A DNA stretch of 11,101 bases, taken from positions 1 through 11,101 of the forward strand of contig CABSIA010000101.1 of NCBI GenBank assembly GCA_902477645.1. Direction: 5' to 3'. The notes under the pieces were generated by a model. The model did not search any database. It was not told the origin of the DNA and worked only from the letters and a program-made list of their open reading frames with translations. Positions 1-7,157 of this stretch are shown in pieces. A program made the position numbers and the translations under genes. This stretch comes from an uncultured Prevotella sp. GTDB lineage: Bacteria; Bacteroidota; Bacteroidia; Bacteroidales; Bacteroidaceae. The number at the start of each line of letters is the position of its first letter. Position 1 is the first letter of the stretch.

Positions 1-383
1 GGGCCTGTACTTTCGGCATCCTCGCCGTATGGCAGAGGCTTAGGCTCAGGGGCTCCGACCTGCGACGGATGATAGACATGCGGATGACGGAATATAAGCT
101 TGTCAGACAATGCGTTGCAGACATCGGCAATGTCGAAATCTCCATTCTCGCCGCCTATGCGCGAATAGAAACAAATGTGCAAGAGCACGTCGCCCAATTC
201 TTTGCAGATGTTGTGCGTGTCGTTTTTTGAGATGGCGTCGGCAAGCTCAAAAACCTCCTCTATGGTGTTCGGGCGAAGCGACTTGTTGGTCTGTTTTCTG
301 TCCCACGGACATTTCACCCTCAGCGTGTCCACAACGTCAAGCATTCTGCCGAACGCCTTTAATTTTTCTTCACGTGTATGCAT
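1..383 (-). CDS. mazG: MazG-family nucleoside triphosphate pyrophosphohydrolase, N-terminal part
   Basis: The gene reads leftward from an ATG at 381-383 and runs off the window, so only the first 127 residues are visible; full-length members are usually about 260. MazG hydrolyses (d)NTPs to monophosphate and pyrophosphate in the cytoplasm and is regarded as a nucleotide-pool clean-up enzyme. Visible hallmarks are CPWDRKQT (residues 25-32), the metal-binding EEVFEL (42-47) followed by KELGDVL (61-67, with E62 and D65 as Mg ligands), and the KLIFRHPHVY segment (95-104). These align well with E. coli MazG, whose corresponding stretches are CPWDKEQT, EETYEV, GELGDLL and RRHPHVF. After HPHVY the sequence becomes proline-rich (about residues 105-127) and differs from the E. 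coli linker. It is divergent to valS, with the starts about 208 bases apart. The family call is firm; the C-terminal half cannot be judged. Confidence 0.93.
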   Translation of the reverse strand, partial: MHTREEKLKAFGRMLDVVDTLRVKCPWDRKQTNKSLRPNTIEEVFELADAISKNDTHNICKELGDVLLHICFYSRIGGENGDFDIADVCNALSDKLIFRHPHVYHPSQVGAPEPKPLPYGEDAESTG

Positions 384-400
384 CTTTTGTTATATATGAA

Positions 401-486
401 GTAGGGTCGCTATGCATAGCGGCCGCAATTTGCCGGTCACCATTTGGTTGCGCCTTGCTTGCAGCCGCTATGCATAGCGGCCCTAC
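401..486. repeat. Inverted pair of palindromic repeats (family 1, copies 1 and 2)
   Basis: Two 28-base arms, 401-428 and 459-486, are inverted relative to each other and match at 26 of 28 positions. They are separated by a 30-base spacer. Each arm begins at its outer end with GTAGGG and contains the palindromic core GCTATGCATAGC, so each arm can also fold alone. A third copy lies at 7107-7138. The arrangement resembles REP/BIME-type elements, which are often mobilised by RAYT transposases; no such gene is in the window. Its position in the divergent mazG/valS spacer means it would be transcribed in the mazG leader if the box at 513-520 is the promoter. Confidence 0.8.
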
Positions 487-512
487 GAAGCCTGATTTAT
501 GTAATATTTGTG

Positions 513-520
513 CAAAGATA
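513..520 (-). promoter_or_regulatory. Candidate mazG -7 promoter box
   Basis: On the minus strand this reads TATCTTTG, a full match to the Bacteroidetes -7 consensus TAnnTTTG. No convincing TTG lies at the expected -33 distance, so the call is tentative. If used, the mazG leader would be about 120 bases and would contain the whole palindromic repeat pair at 401-486. Confidence 0.4.
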
Positions 521-542
521 ATGGTTTTCGGCGAAAAATTAG

Positions 543-550
543 TAATTTTG
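543..550 (+). promoter_or_regulatory. Candidate valS -7 promoter box
   Basis: The sequence TAATTTTG matches TAnnTTTG exactly and lies 41 bases before the chosen valS start, giving a leader of about 35 bases. The -33 region has only a T-rich stretch (525-528), not a clean TTG at the usual spacing. This box supports starting valS at 592 rather than at any upstream in-frame codon. Confidence 0.5.
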
Positions 551-591
551 CATCGATTTTAATAAAGAAAACAAGTAAAAGAAAATATTAT

Positions 592-3297
592 ATGGAATTA
601 GCAAGCAAATATGACCCACATGCAGTGGAGTCGAAATGGTATCAGTACTGGCTTGACAACAAGCTTTTCAGCAGCAAACCCGATGGCCGCGAGCCATACA
701 CAATAGTTATTCCTCCACCTAACGTGACTGGCGTGTTGCACATGGGACACATGCTCAACAACACCATTCAGGACATTCTTGTGCGCCGTGCGCGTATGGA
801 GGGTAAAAACGCATGCTGGGTGCCGGGCACCGACCACGCCTCCATAGCTACCGAGGCAAAAGTCGTTAAGCGACTCGCTGAGCAGGGAATAAAGAAACAC
901 GATCTTACACGTGAGGAATTCCTGAAGCACGCATGGGACTGGACCCACGAGCACGGAGGAATAATCCTGAAACAGCTCCGCAGGCTCGGAGCCTCATGCG
1001 ACTGGGACCGCACGGCATTCACCATGGATGAGAAACGGTCTGAAAGCGTCATAAAGGTTTTCGTAGATTTATACAACAAGGGACTCATTTACCGTGGTCT
1101 GCGCATGGTAAACTGGGATCCGAAGGCTCAGACTGCATTGAGCAACGAAGAGGTAGTTTACAAAGACGAGCAGTCTAAGCTGTATCATCTGAAATACTAT
1201 GCCGCCGACATCGAGACTTTGGAAAATGAGGAGGCCCTTGCCGCAGAGGGCAACATCATTCACAAAGACGGCAAGGGCTACTACGCCGTGGTTGCCACCA
1301 CACGTCCTGAGACCATTATGGGTGACACCGCTATGTGTATAAATCCTAAAGACCCTAAAAATCAGTGGCTTAAGGGACACAAGGTCATCGTGCCGCTGGT
1401 TGGCAGAGTGATACCAGTAATCGAGGACCGCTACGTAGACGTTGAGTTTGGCACAGGCTGTCTTAAGGTTACTCCTGCCCACGACACCAACGACTACATG
1501 CTCGGCAAGACCCACAACTTGGAAACAATCGACATCTTCAACGCCGACGGAACAATTTCAGCAGAGTCGCCTCTGTACGTAGGCATGGACCGTTTCGACT
1601 GCCGCAAACAGATAGCCGCCGACCTTCAGAATGCCGCACTCATGGAGCGCATCGAGGACTATAACAACAAAGTTGGCTACTCTGTGCGCAATCCTGACAC
1701 AGCAATTGAGCCACGTCTCTCGCTGCAGTGGTTCCTCAGCATGCAGCATTTTGCCGACATTGCTTTACCACCCGTTATGGAGGGCGAGATGAATTTCTAT
1801 CCTGCAAAATATAAGACAACATACAAGAACTGGCTCGACAACATTCAAGACTGGTGCATCTCGCGTCAGCTCTGGTGGGGACACCGCATTTCTGCCTACT
1901 TCTATGGTGGGGGCAACGATGACTTCGTTGTGGCCGAGACAGCCGAGAAGGCACTTGAGCTGGCACAGCAGAAAACCGGCAACAACAGTCTGAAGGCTGA
2001 GGATTTGAAACAGGACGATGACGCACTCGACACATGGTTCTCGTCATGGCTGTGGCCTATCTCACTCTTCGACGGAATAAACAATCCGGGCAACGACGAG
2101 ATCAATTATTACTATCCCACAAGCGACCTCGTAACCGGCCCGGACATCATCTTCTTCTGGGTAGCCCGAATGATTATGGCTGGCGAGGAATACATGGGCA
2201 AATTCCCCTTCAAGAACGTTTATTTCACAGGCATCGTACGCGACAAGCTCGGACGCAAGATGTCTAAATCGCTCGGAAACTCACCCGACCCAATTGAATT
2301 AATTGAGAAGTTTGGCGCCGATGGCGTGCGTATGGGAATGATGCTCTCGGCCCCAGCCGGAAACGATATCCTGTTCGATGAGAGCCTGTGCGAGCAGGGA
2401 CGCAACTTCAACAACAAGATATGGAACGCATTCCGACTCGTAAAGGGTTGGCAGACTGCGGAAATTGAGCAGCCCGAGGCAAACAAAGTTGCCGTAGAAT
2501 GGTTCGACGCAAAGCTCAAAGAGGTCAACGCCGAGGTCAACGACCTGTTCAAGAAATACCGCATCTCAGAGGCTCTGATGGCTGTCTACCGGCTATTCTG
2601 GGACGAATTCTCAAGCTGGTATCTCGAAATGGTAAAGCCTGAATATCAGAAACCGCTCGACAAGGCGACATTCGACGCCACACTCCGTTTCTTCGAGACT
2701 CTACTCAAAATGCTCCATCCGTTTATGCCTTTCATCACCGAAGAGTTGTGGCAAAACATCTATGACCGCAAAGACGGCGAGTCCATCATGCGCGACAAAC
2801 TCGAGCTTGAGGCTCCAACAGACAACGAGCTGAGACTAATAGCAAACATCGAAGTATTGAAGCAGATAATCGGCGGCGTGCGTACCATCCGCAATCAGAA
2901 AAACATCTCGCCACGTGAGGCCCTTAAACTTCAGATTGTTGGCACCAACGGACTCAGCGACTTCAACTGCGTATTGTCAAAAATGGCTAATGTAGATGAG
3001 ATAGCCGTAGTGAGCGAGAAGGACAGCACAGCATCTGCCTTCATGGTAGGCACTACAGAATATGCCGTGCCACTTGGCGACAAGATTGACGTTGCGGCCG
3101 AAATCGAGAAGGCAGAGACACAGATCAAACACCTTGAGGGATTTCTTGCCGGCATCAACAAAAAACTCTCCAACGAGAAGTTTGTCGCCAATGCTCCCGA
3201 GGCTGTGGTGGCTCTCGAGCGCAAAAAGAAGAGCGACTCAGAGGAGAAAATCGCAGCCCTGAAGGAAACCATCAACGAACTGAAAAAATCATGCTAA
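592..3297 (+). CDS. valS: Valine--tRNA ligase
   Basis: This 901-residue class I aminoacyl-tRNA synthetase charges tRNA-Val in the cytoplasm. The HIGH signature appears as HMGH (residues 50-53) after PPPNVTGVL. The CP1 editing domain, which hydrolyses Thr-tRNA-Val, is marked by TTRPET (236-241). DWCISRQLWWG starts at residue 420 and KMSKS is at 556-560. The anticodon-binding helical region follows, and a charged coiled-coil arm (about 830-900, rich in K/E with LEGFLAGINKKL) ends the protein, as in bacterial ValRS. The open frame extends 28 codons upstream of 592, but that stretch contains the likely promoter and lacks conservation, whereas MELASKYDPHAVESKWY is the expected N-terminus. The length is normal. 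The stop codon overlaps the start of the next gene (ATGCTAA), which suggests translational coupling and an operon. Confidence 0.98.
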   Translation: MELASKYDPHAVESKWYQYWLDNKLFSSKPDGREPYTIVIPPPNVTGVLHMGHMLNNTIQDILVRRARMEGKNACWVPGTDHASIATEAKVVKRLAEQGIKKHDLTREEFLKHAWDWTHEHGGIILKQLRRLGASCDWDRTAFTMDEKRSESVIKVFVDLYNKGLIYRGLRMVNWDPKAQTALSNEEVVYKDEQSKLYHLKYYAADIETLENEEALAAEGNIIHKDGKGYYAVVATTRPETIMGDTAMCINPKDPKNQWLKGHKVIVPLVGRVIPVIEDRYVDVEFGTGCLKVTPAHDTNDYMLGKTHNLETIDIFNADGTISAESPLYVGMDRFDCRKQIAADLQNAALMERIEDYNNKVGYSVRNPDTAIEPRLSLQWFLSMQHFADIALPPVMEGEMNFYPAKYKTTYKNWLDNIQDWCISRQLWWGHRISAYFYGGGNDDFVVAETAEKALELAQQKTGNNSLKAEDLKQDDDALDTWFSSWLWPISLFDGINNPGNDEINYYYPTSDLVTGPDIIFFWVARMIMAGEEYMGKFPFKNVYFTGIVRDKLGRKMSKSLGNSPDPIELIEKFGADGVRMGMMLSAPAGNDILFDESLCEQGRNFNNKIWNAFRLVKGWQTAEIEQPEANKVAVEWFDAKLKEVNAEVNDLFKKYRISEALMAVYRLFWDEFSSWYLEMVKPEYQKPLDKATFDATLRFFETLLKMLHPFMPFITEELWQNIYDRKDGESIMRDKLELEAPTDNELRLIANIEVLKQIIGGVRTIRNQKNISPREALKLQIVGTNGLSDFNCVLSKMANVDEIAVVSEKDSTASAFMVGTTEYAVPLGDKIDVAAEIEKAETQIKHLEGFLAGINKKLSNEKFVANAPEAVVALERKKKSDSEEKIAALKETINELKKSC

Positions 3298-4526
3298 GAC
3301 GATTTTCACTCATAGCCGCCATCGTGACGGCATTAACCCTATTTGTTTCATCCTGCTCACACGACCACGGGCAGGATGAAACTATTTCCGCTCAAAATGC
3401 AATTCTGATATTCATGCCCTGGAGTGGCTCCGAGACCTCAAAAGGCCTATACTACAATCTGCAGAAAAACCTCAGCGATATAGAGAGTGCCATTGTAGCC
3501 GACAACGGACTCGGAACCACACAGGTTTTCGTTTGTCTCGCCAACAGCCATACCGAGACATGGCTGTACGAAATTACTTACGAGAATGCCGCTTGCAGCC
3601 ATAAAACCATAGCAAGCTACAACTCTAAGGACTGCGCCACCGCCAACGGTATTTCTGCAATAATAAACGATGTAAAAAAACACACACAGGCACCACAACT
3701 TTCCATGATAATAGGATGCCACGGCTCTGGATGGACATCAAAAAGCGATTGGCAAAACTATCCATACAAAGCCAAGCCATGGAAAAACTTATACTCAGGC
3801 AACGCCAATACCACATATCCGTTGACACGATTTTTCGGAAGTGTAAACGATATGGACTATGCCATCGATATAACAGCCCTTGCCGAGGGCATAGCGGCAA
3901 CAGATACAAAAATGCAGTACATATTATTTGACAACTGCTACATGGCAAACATCGAGACTGCATACGAGCTGAAAGAAGCAACAAACTATATAATTGCATC
4001 TACAAGCGAAATTTTTGCAATAGGCATGCCATACGAGAAGATGTGGAAATATCTGGCCATGCCGGCTCCCGACTACAAATCGATAGTAGACGCTTATTAC
4101 AATTTCTACGCCTCTTACGACTATCCCTACGGCACTTTGTCGGCCATAGACTGCACAGCCATTGACGCACTTGCCCAGACAATGAGACAGATAAATGCCA
4201 CATACACCTTCGCCCCTACCCTGACCGACAGCCTGCAGATACTCGGAGGATTCGAGCCAACCATATTTTACGATTTCGGTGACTATGTGGACAAGCTTTG
4301 TGGTGACGACAAACTAAAACAGCAATTCAACAGCCAGCTTGCCAAGGTTGTTATTTACAGCAAGACAACTCAACAAATTTACTCTTATATTTATTCGTAT
4401 TCGGGACCAAAAAGAATTACCGTCAATCATTTCTCAGGCATCACGACATCTGCGCCAAGCACCAATCCGGTAGCAACGAAAGGGCTGGGCAGGATGAAGT
4501 GGACAATAGACACCACCAGACAGTAA
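3291..4526 (+). CDS. Clostripain-family (C11) cysteine peptidase, predicted lipoprotein
   Basis: This 411-residue protein has a lipoprotein signal: a basic start (MLRR), a hydrophobic core, and a lipobox-like LFVSSC with Cys22 as the probable lipidation site. It should be anchored in the periplasm or at the cell surface. The body fits peptidase family C11. The catalytic His is expected in IIGCHGSGW (His144), and the catalytic Cys in ILFDNCYMANIE (Cys216), 72 residues later. Both sit at the ends of hydrophobic strands, as in caspase-like folds. C11 enzymes cleave after basic residues and often self-process; I do not see which site would be cut here. Its ATG overlaps the valS stop by seven bases, and the ZIP transporter follows after 12 bases, so it is very likely co-transcribed with both. 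The physiological substrate is unknown. The family call rests on the His/Cys motifs and the overall pattern. Confidence 0.85.
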   Translation: MLRRFSLIAAIVTALTLFVSSCSHDHGQDETISAQNAILIFMPWSGSETSKGLYYNLQKNLSDIESAIVADNGLGTTQVFVCLANSHTETWLYEITYENAACSHKTIASYNSKDCATANGISAIINDVKKHTQAPQLSMIIGCHGSGWTSKSDWQNYPYKAKPWKNLYSGNANTTYPLTRFFGSVNDMDYAIDITALAEGIAATDTKMQYILFDNCYMANIETAYELKEATNYIIASTSEIFAIGMPYEKMWKYLAMPAPDYKSIVDAYYNFYASYDYPYGTLSAIDCTAIDALAQTMRQINATYTFAPTLTDSLQILGGFEPTIFYDFGDYVDKLCGDDKLKQQFNSQLAKVVIYSKTTQQIYSYIYSYSGPKRITVNHFSGITTSAPSTNPVATKGLGRMKWTIDTTRQ

Positions 4527-4538
4527 TACGCTATATAT

Positions 4539-5300
4539 ATGACAGAGGTATGGATATGCGCCGCTGGACTCTTTGGCGCGACAATAATAGGAGCAGTGCT
4601 CGGATTTACCGTAAAAAATCTGTCGCACAGAGCCAACGACATGATACTGGGCTTCTGTACCGGTGTTATGCTTGCGGCGTCTGTAGTGGGACTCATAATG
4701 CCCGCATTCGACCAAAGTCCTTCCAGCCATTGGTGGATAATAGCAATTAGCGTAATGGGCGGCGCAATGTTTCTTAACATCCTCGACCTCGTCACCCCTC
4801 ACCTGCACCACCTTACAGGCATCGACCCCGAGGAACACAGCCACAACAGCACCATCAACCGCATACTGCTGTTCGTAATGGCAATAGCCCTTCACAAATT
4901 GCCCGAGGGCATGGCGGCAGGAGTGAGCATGAGCGATGTTGCCGACGGCACCGTCTCGTGGGCTGTGTCTTTTGGCATTGCACTGCAAAACATTCCGGAG
5001 GGAATGGTTGTCATAGCTCCTCTGCTTTTGGCCGGAGTCAGCCGCATGCGCACCTTCGTCATTTCCGTTGCCATCGGCCTGCTTGAAGTCACCGGGGTTC
5101 TCGCCGGTTTTACCCTCGGCTCCCTTTCATCAGCTCTTCTTCCATCCATGCTCGCCTTTGCCGGGGGAGCCATGCTCTACGTCACCTCCGATGAGATGAT
5201 ACCCGAGACCCACGCCCACGGTTACCAGAAACAAGCCACATACGCACTTATCTTAGGATTTATCACCCTTATTCTGCTCGAAAAACTATGTGAGGTTTAA
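4539..5300 (+). CDS. ZIP-family divalent metal transporter (GufA-like)
   Basis: A 253-residue integral membrane protein with about eight hydrophobic segments; ZIP proteins import Zn, Fe or Mn into the cytoplasm. The two metal-site helices are recognisable: IALHKLPEGMAAGVS (H119, E123) and GIALQNIPEGMVV (Q150, N151, E154). LLEVTGVLAG (E183) probably corresponds to the further acidic ligand in the next helix. The loop HLHHLTGIDPEEHSH (about 88-102) is rich in histidine and acidic residues, as in the cytoplasmic loop of many ZIPs. The usual HN pair of the first metal helix is HK here (Lys120), which may alter the second metal site. The start lies 12 bases after the peptidase stop, so it is probably the third gene of the valS operon. 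Metal specificity cannot be read from the sequence. Confidence 0.92.
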   Translation: MTEVWICAAGLFGATIIGAVLGFTVKNLSHRANDMILGFCTGVMLAASVVGLIMPAFDQSPSSHWWIIAISVMGGAMFLNILDLVTPHLHHLTGIDPEEHSHNSTINRILLFVMAIALHKLPEGMAAGVSMSDVADGTVSWAVSFGIALQNIPEGMVVIAPLLLAGVSRMRTFVISVAIGLLEVTGVLAGFTLGSLSSALLPSMLAFAGGAMLYVTSDEMIPETHAHGYQKQATYALILGFITLILLEKLCEV

Positions 5301-5360
5301 ACATATTAGAAGCTTAATCTCTTAATATGGCTTTTCCGACATGTCGTTCTTCTAAAATAT

Positions 5361-5393
5361 TGCCGAAAGCATTTCGGGCTGTCGCCCACGGCA
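5361..5393. repeat. Compact nested hairpin downstream of the ZIP gene
   Basis: An outer TGCCG/CGGCA stem (5361-5365 with 5389-5393) encloses GGGC/GCCC (5376-5379 with 5384-5387). An alternative is CCGAAA/TTTCGG (5363-5368 with 5372-5377, 3-base loop). No T-run follows on the plus strand, so it is not a classical terminator. It could be an mRNA 3'-end structure or part of another intergenic repeat. The rest of 5301-5432 shows nothing recognisable. Confidence 0.35.
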
Positions 5394-5432
5394 TTGAGAG
5401 GGAGACTGGGAGGGCGGAATTTTAATCTGCAC

Positions 5433-5462
5433 AAAGAAAAAGGCGGTTTCAAAAAACCGCCT
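5433..5462 (-). terminator. Rho-independent terminator of the desulfoferrodoxin gene
   Basis: On the minus strand, a nine-base-pair stem AGGCGGTTT/AAACCGCCT (5454-5462 with 5441-5449) with a four-base loop is followed immediately by TTTTCTTT. It starts six bases after the dfx stop codon. On the plus strand the stem is followed by CCCAATT, so it should act only leftward. Confidence 0.85.
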
Positions 5463-5467
5463 CCCAA

Positions 5468-5842
5468 TTAAGCCTTCCAAAGTCCGTGAAGGTTACAATA
5501 CTCTCTGGCACAGACAAACTCCTCGTCTGTATAGAACACAGCCTCTGGCTTTTCTCCAGGCTTAAGCTCACGCCTCAACACTGACGTTGGCGTAAGCAGC
5601 TCTATCCACTGAATATAGTGCTCGGCAAGCATAGGATGGTCTACACTACCAACCTTTACACGATAGCCGCCATCAATTTTCTCTACTACGGGCACATGTT
5701 TCTCCATGGCGCCGTCTGTAGTGTTTCCTTTGAGCAAAATCATAGGTTTGCCACAGCACACAAGCTCACCGGCTCCTGCATTCAACACTTCAACAACATT
5801 GCCGCAAATAGGGCAACGGTAGATTTCTCTAAGTTCTCTCAT
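5468..5842 (-). CDS. dfx: Desulfoferrodoxin (two-centre superoxide reductase)
   Basis: This 124-residue cytoplasmic protein reduces superoxide to hydrogen peroxide without releasing oxygen, a defence typical of anaerobes. All iron ligands are present. Center I (desulforedoxin-like FeCys4) is C10, C13, C29 and C30. Center II (Fe with four His and one Cys) is H49, H69, H75, H119 and C116. The catalytic pair Glu47-Lys48 precedes H49 (EKHVP). These positions equal the numbering known for Desulfoarculus baarsii SOR, so the protein is full length and apparently intact. The start ATG has a purine-rich GAAAGGGG about six bases upstream, which could act as a ribosome binding site. It is monocistronic, with its own promoter and terminator, and lies convergent to the ZIP gene and divergent to the PCMD-like gene. 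Electron donors (rubredoxin or similar) are not encoded nearby. Confidence 0.97.
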   Translation of the reverse strand: MRELREIYRCPICGNVVEVLNAGAGELVCCGKPMILLKGNTTDGAMEKHVPVVEKIDGGYRVKVGSVDHPMLAEHYIQWIELLTPTSVLRRELKPGEKPEAVFYTDEEFVCAREYCNLHGLWKA

Positions 5843-5903
5843 AATATCCCCTTTCTTTTGTTATTAGTTATTATTTTGTTAACAACCAAATGCATTGATG
5901 CTG

Positions 5904-5935
5904 CAAATATAGCATAAATGTTTTCTACGGCAAAA
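5904..5935 (-). promoter_or_regulatory. Promoter of the desulfoferrodoxin gene
   Basis: On the minus strand, TTTTG (5931-5935) is followed after 19 bases by TATATTTG (5904-5911). This matches the Bacteroidetes pattern of a TTG-type -33 box and TAnnTTTG at -7. It would give a leader of roughly 55 bases. Confidence 0.65.
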
Positions 5936-5960
5936 TATTTTTCTTAATTTTTAGTTTAGA

Positions 5961-6038
5961 AGTTTAAAGTTTTAATGTTTTAATGTTTAATGTAGAATGT
6001 CTCATGGTTTAAAGACTATTTGCATTAAACTTTAAACT
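5961..6038. repeat. AT-rich inverted repeat between dfx and the PCMD-like gene
   Basis: AGTTTAAAGTTTTAATG (5961-5977) and CATTAAACTTTAAACT (6023-6038) are inverted copies that differ by a single T insertion. The 45-base spacer contains TTAATG-type repeats. It sits upstream of both divergent promoters. It may be a non-autonomous repeat or a protein-binding site; low complexity weakens either reading. Confidence 0.5.
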
Positions 6039-6078
6039 CAATTAATCCGTGCATTTAACAAAAATTACAGGACAAAAC

Positions 6079-6108
6079 TTTGTACTCGCAAAAAGTTTAC
6101 TATCTTTG
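6079..6108 (+). promoter_or_regulatory. Promoter of the envelope gene cluster
   Basis: TTTG (6079-6082) is followed after 18 bases by TATCTTTG (6101-6108), a full match to TAnnTTTG. The predicted transcript starts near 6115, about 18 bases before the chosen ATG at 6133. I see no comparable promoter before the next two genes, so this one may drive all three. Confidence 0.65.
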
Positions 6109-6132
6109 CACTTAATTAAAAACGTAAAGCAA

Positions 6133-7101
6133 ATGAGAATGAAAAATAAATTAATGACATGTATCAGCATGTTAATTCTGCACGCAGTTCCCGCACAGGC
6201 TGACAGTAACGGTAAGTTTGTGCCGTTTAAATACGGAGACTTCAACCAATGGGTGACACGAAACATAAAAGAATCCGGCATTATTGGCGGCGACACAAAA
6301 ACGCTGTATGAGATTGGGCCAACACAGACAATAACAGACAACACACCTTACACAAACAAGGGTGGGTCTCCCTGGGGCACGTCGAACGTTATGGCAAAAG
6401 TGTCGGGAATTACAAAGACAAACGTGTCGGTATACCGTGACCGTAGGGGTAGCGGATATTGCGCAAAACTTGAGACGCACATTGAGCAGGTAAAGGTGCT
6501 GGGGCTGATAAACATAAAGGTGCTTGCCGCCGGCTCAATTTATCTCGGCGACATGAAAGAGCCTATCACTGGTACAAAAGAGGGACCAATGGCACTAAAC
6601 TGGGGAATACCTTTCACTCTGCGCCCAAAGGCACTGCGCTTTGACTACAAAGTGGCTGTAAGCGGTGCTGCAAACAGAATAAAGCAGACTGGATTTAGCG
6701 GAAAGAAAACAGTGGCGGGCAAAGACCTATGCATGGCTATGCTGCTGTTGCAGAAACGTCATGAGGACGCTCAGGGAAACATTACGGCTAAGCGTGTGGG
6801 CACGGTGGTGGTGACTTACGATAAGTCAACAGGTAAATGGATAGACGCCGCCACATACCCTATACATTATGGCAACATAACTGGGCAGAAAGGATACAAC
6901 GCTTCGCTCATGGGACTGCGCTCCACCGATTATGCGCGCAACAGCCACGGCAAGAGCGTTATTGTGAAAGAGACAGGATGGGCCGCTGCCAATGAGACAC
7001 CAACACACATCGTTGTGCAGTTCTCTTCGAGTCATGGAGGCGCATACATCGGCACACCCGGCAACACGCTGTGGGTAGACAATGTAGGACTGGTTTATTA
7101 A
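6133..7101 (+). CDS. Secreted PCMD-domain-like protein (putative carbohydrate metabolism domain)
   Basis: A 322-residue protein with a classical signal peptide: MRMKNK, a hydrophobic core, and cleavage predicted after AQA at residue 23. An upstream in-frame GTG at 6049 is rejected because the promoter lies between it and 6133; the ATG at 6139 is an alternative start. The mature part opens with FKYGDFNQWVTRNI and contains LRPKALRFDYKVAV. It ends with GNTLWVDNVGLVY. This pattern resembles the PCMD family (PF13201) of Bacteroidetes, beta-rich extracellular proteins often linked to glycan use, although the biochemical role is not established. There is no lipobox, so it should be periplasmic or exported. 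It is the first gene of a probable operon with the beta-barrel protein and the phosphoethanolamine transferase. The family assignment comes from pattern memory. Confidence 0.72.
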   Translation: MRMKNKLMTCISMLILHAVPAQADSNGKFVPFKYGDFNQWVTRNIKESGIIGGDTKTLYEIGPTQTITDNTPYTNKGGSPWGTSNVMAKVSGITKTNVSVYRDRRGSGYCAKLETHIEQVKVLGLINIKVLAAGSIYLGDMKEPITGTKEGPMALNWGIPFTLRPKALRFDYKVAVSGAANRIKQTGFSGKKTVAGKDLCMAMLLLQKRHEDAQGNITAKRVGTVVVTYDKSTGKWIDAATYPIHYGNITGQKGYNASLMGLRSTDYARNSHGKSVIVKETGWAAANETPTHIVVQFSSSHGGAYIGTPGNTLWVDNVGLVY

Positions 7102-7106
7102 AATAT

Positions 7107-7138
7107 GTAGGGCCGCTACATGTAGCAGCCGCAAGCAA
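7107..7138 (+). repeat. Palindromic repeat, family 1, copy 3
   Basis: A 32-base relative of the arms at 401-486. It starts GTAGGGCCGCTA and ends with a tail of GCAAGCAA. Compared with the reverse complement of copy 2, it differs by two substitutions plus the central four bases, CATG here against TGCA there. Both centres are self-complementary, so the GCTA....TAGC palindrome is kept. It begins six bases after the PCMD-like stop codon. Confidence 0.72.
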
Positions 7139-7157
7139 AAAATGAATATTACATAAC

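Noticed and set aside
401..486. CRISPR array
   Set aside because: There are only two arms and they are inverted rather than direct, with a single spacer and no cas genes.
508..591. Upstream 28-codon extension of valS
   Set aside because: The likely -7 box (543-550) lies inside it, the extension has no family similarity, and MELASKYDPHAVESKW is the normal ValRS N-terminus.
5361..5393. Rho-independent terminator for the ZIP operon
   Set aside because: Stems are present, but no T-run follows on the plus strand.
6049..6132. GTG start for the PCMD-like protein
   Set aside because: It would place the promoter (6079-6108) inside the gene and put 28 extra residues before a good signal peptide.
7107..7138. 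Terminator after the PCMD-like gene
   Set aside because: The hairpin is followed by an A-rich, not T-rich, stretch on the plus strand, and it is a copy of the dispersed repeat at 401-486.
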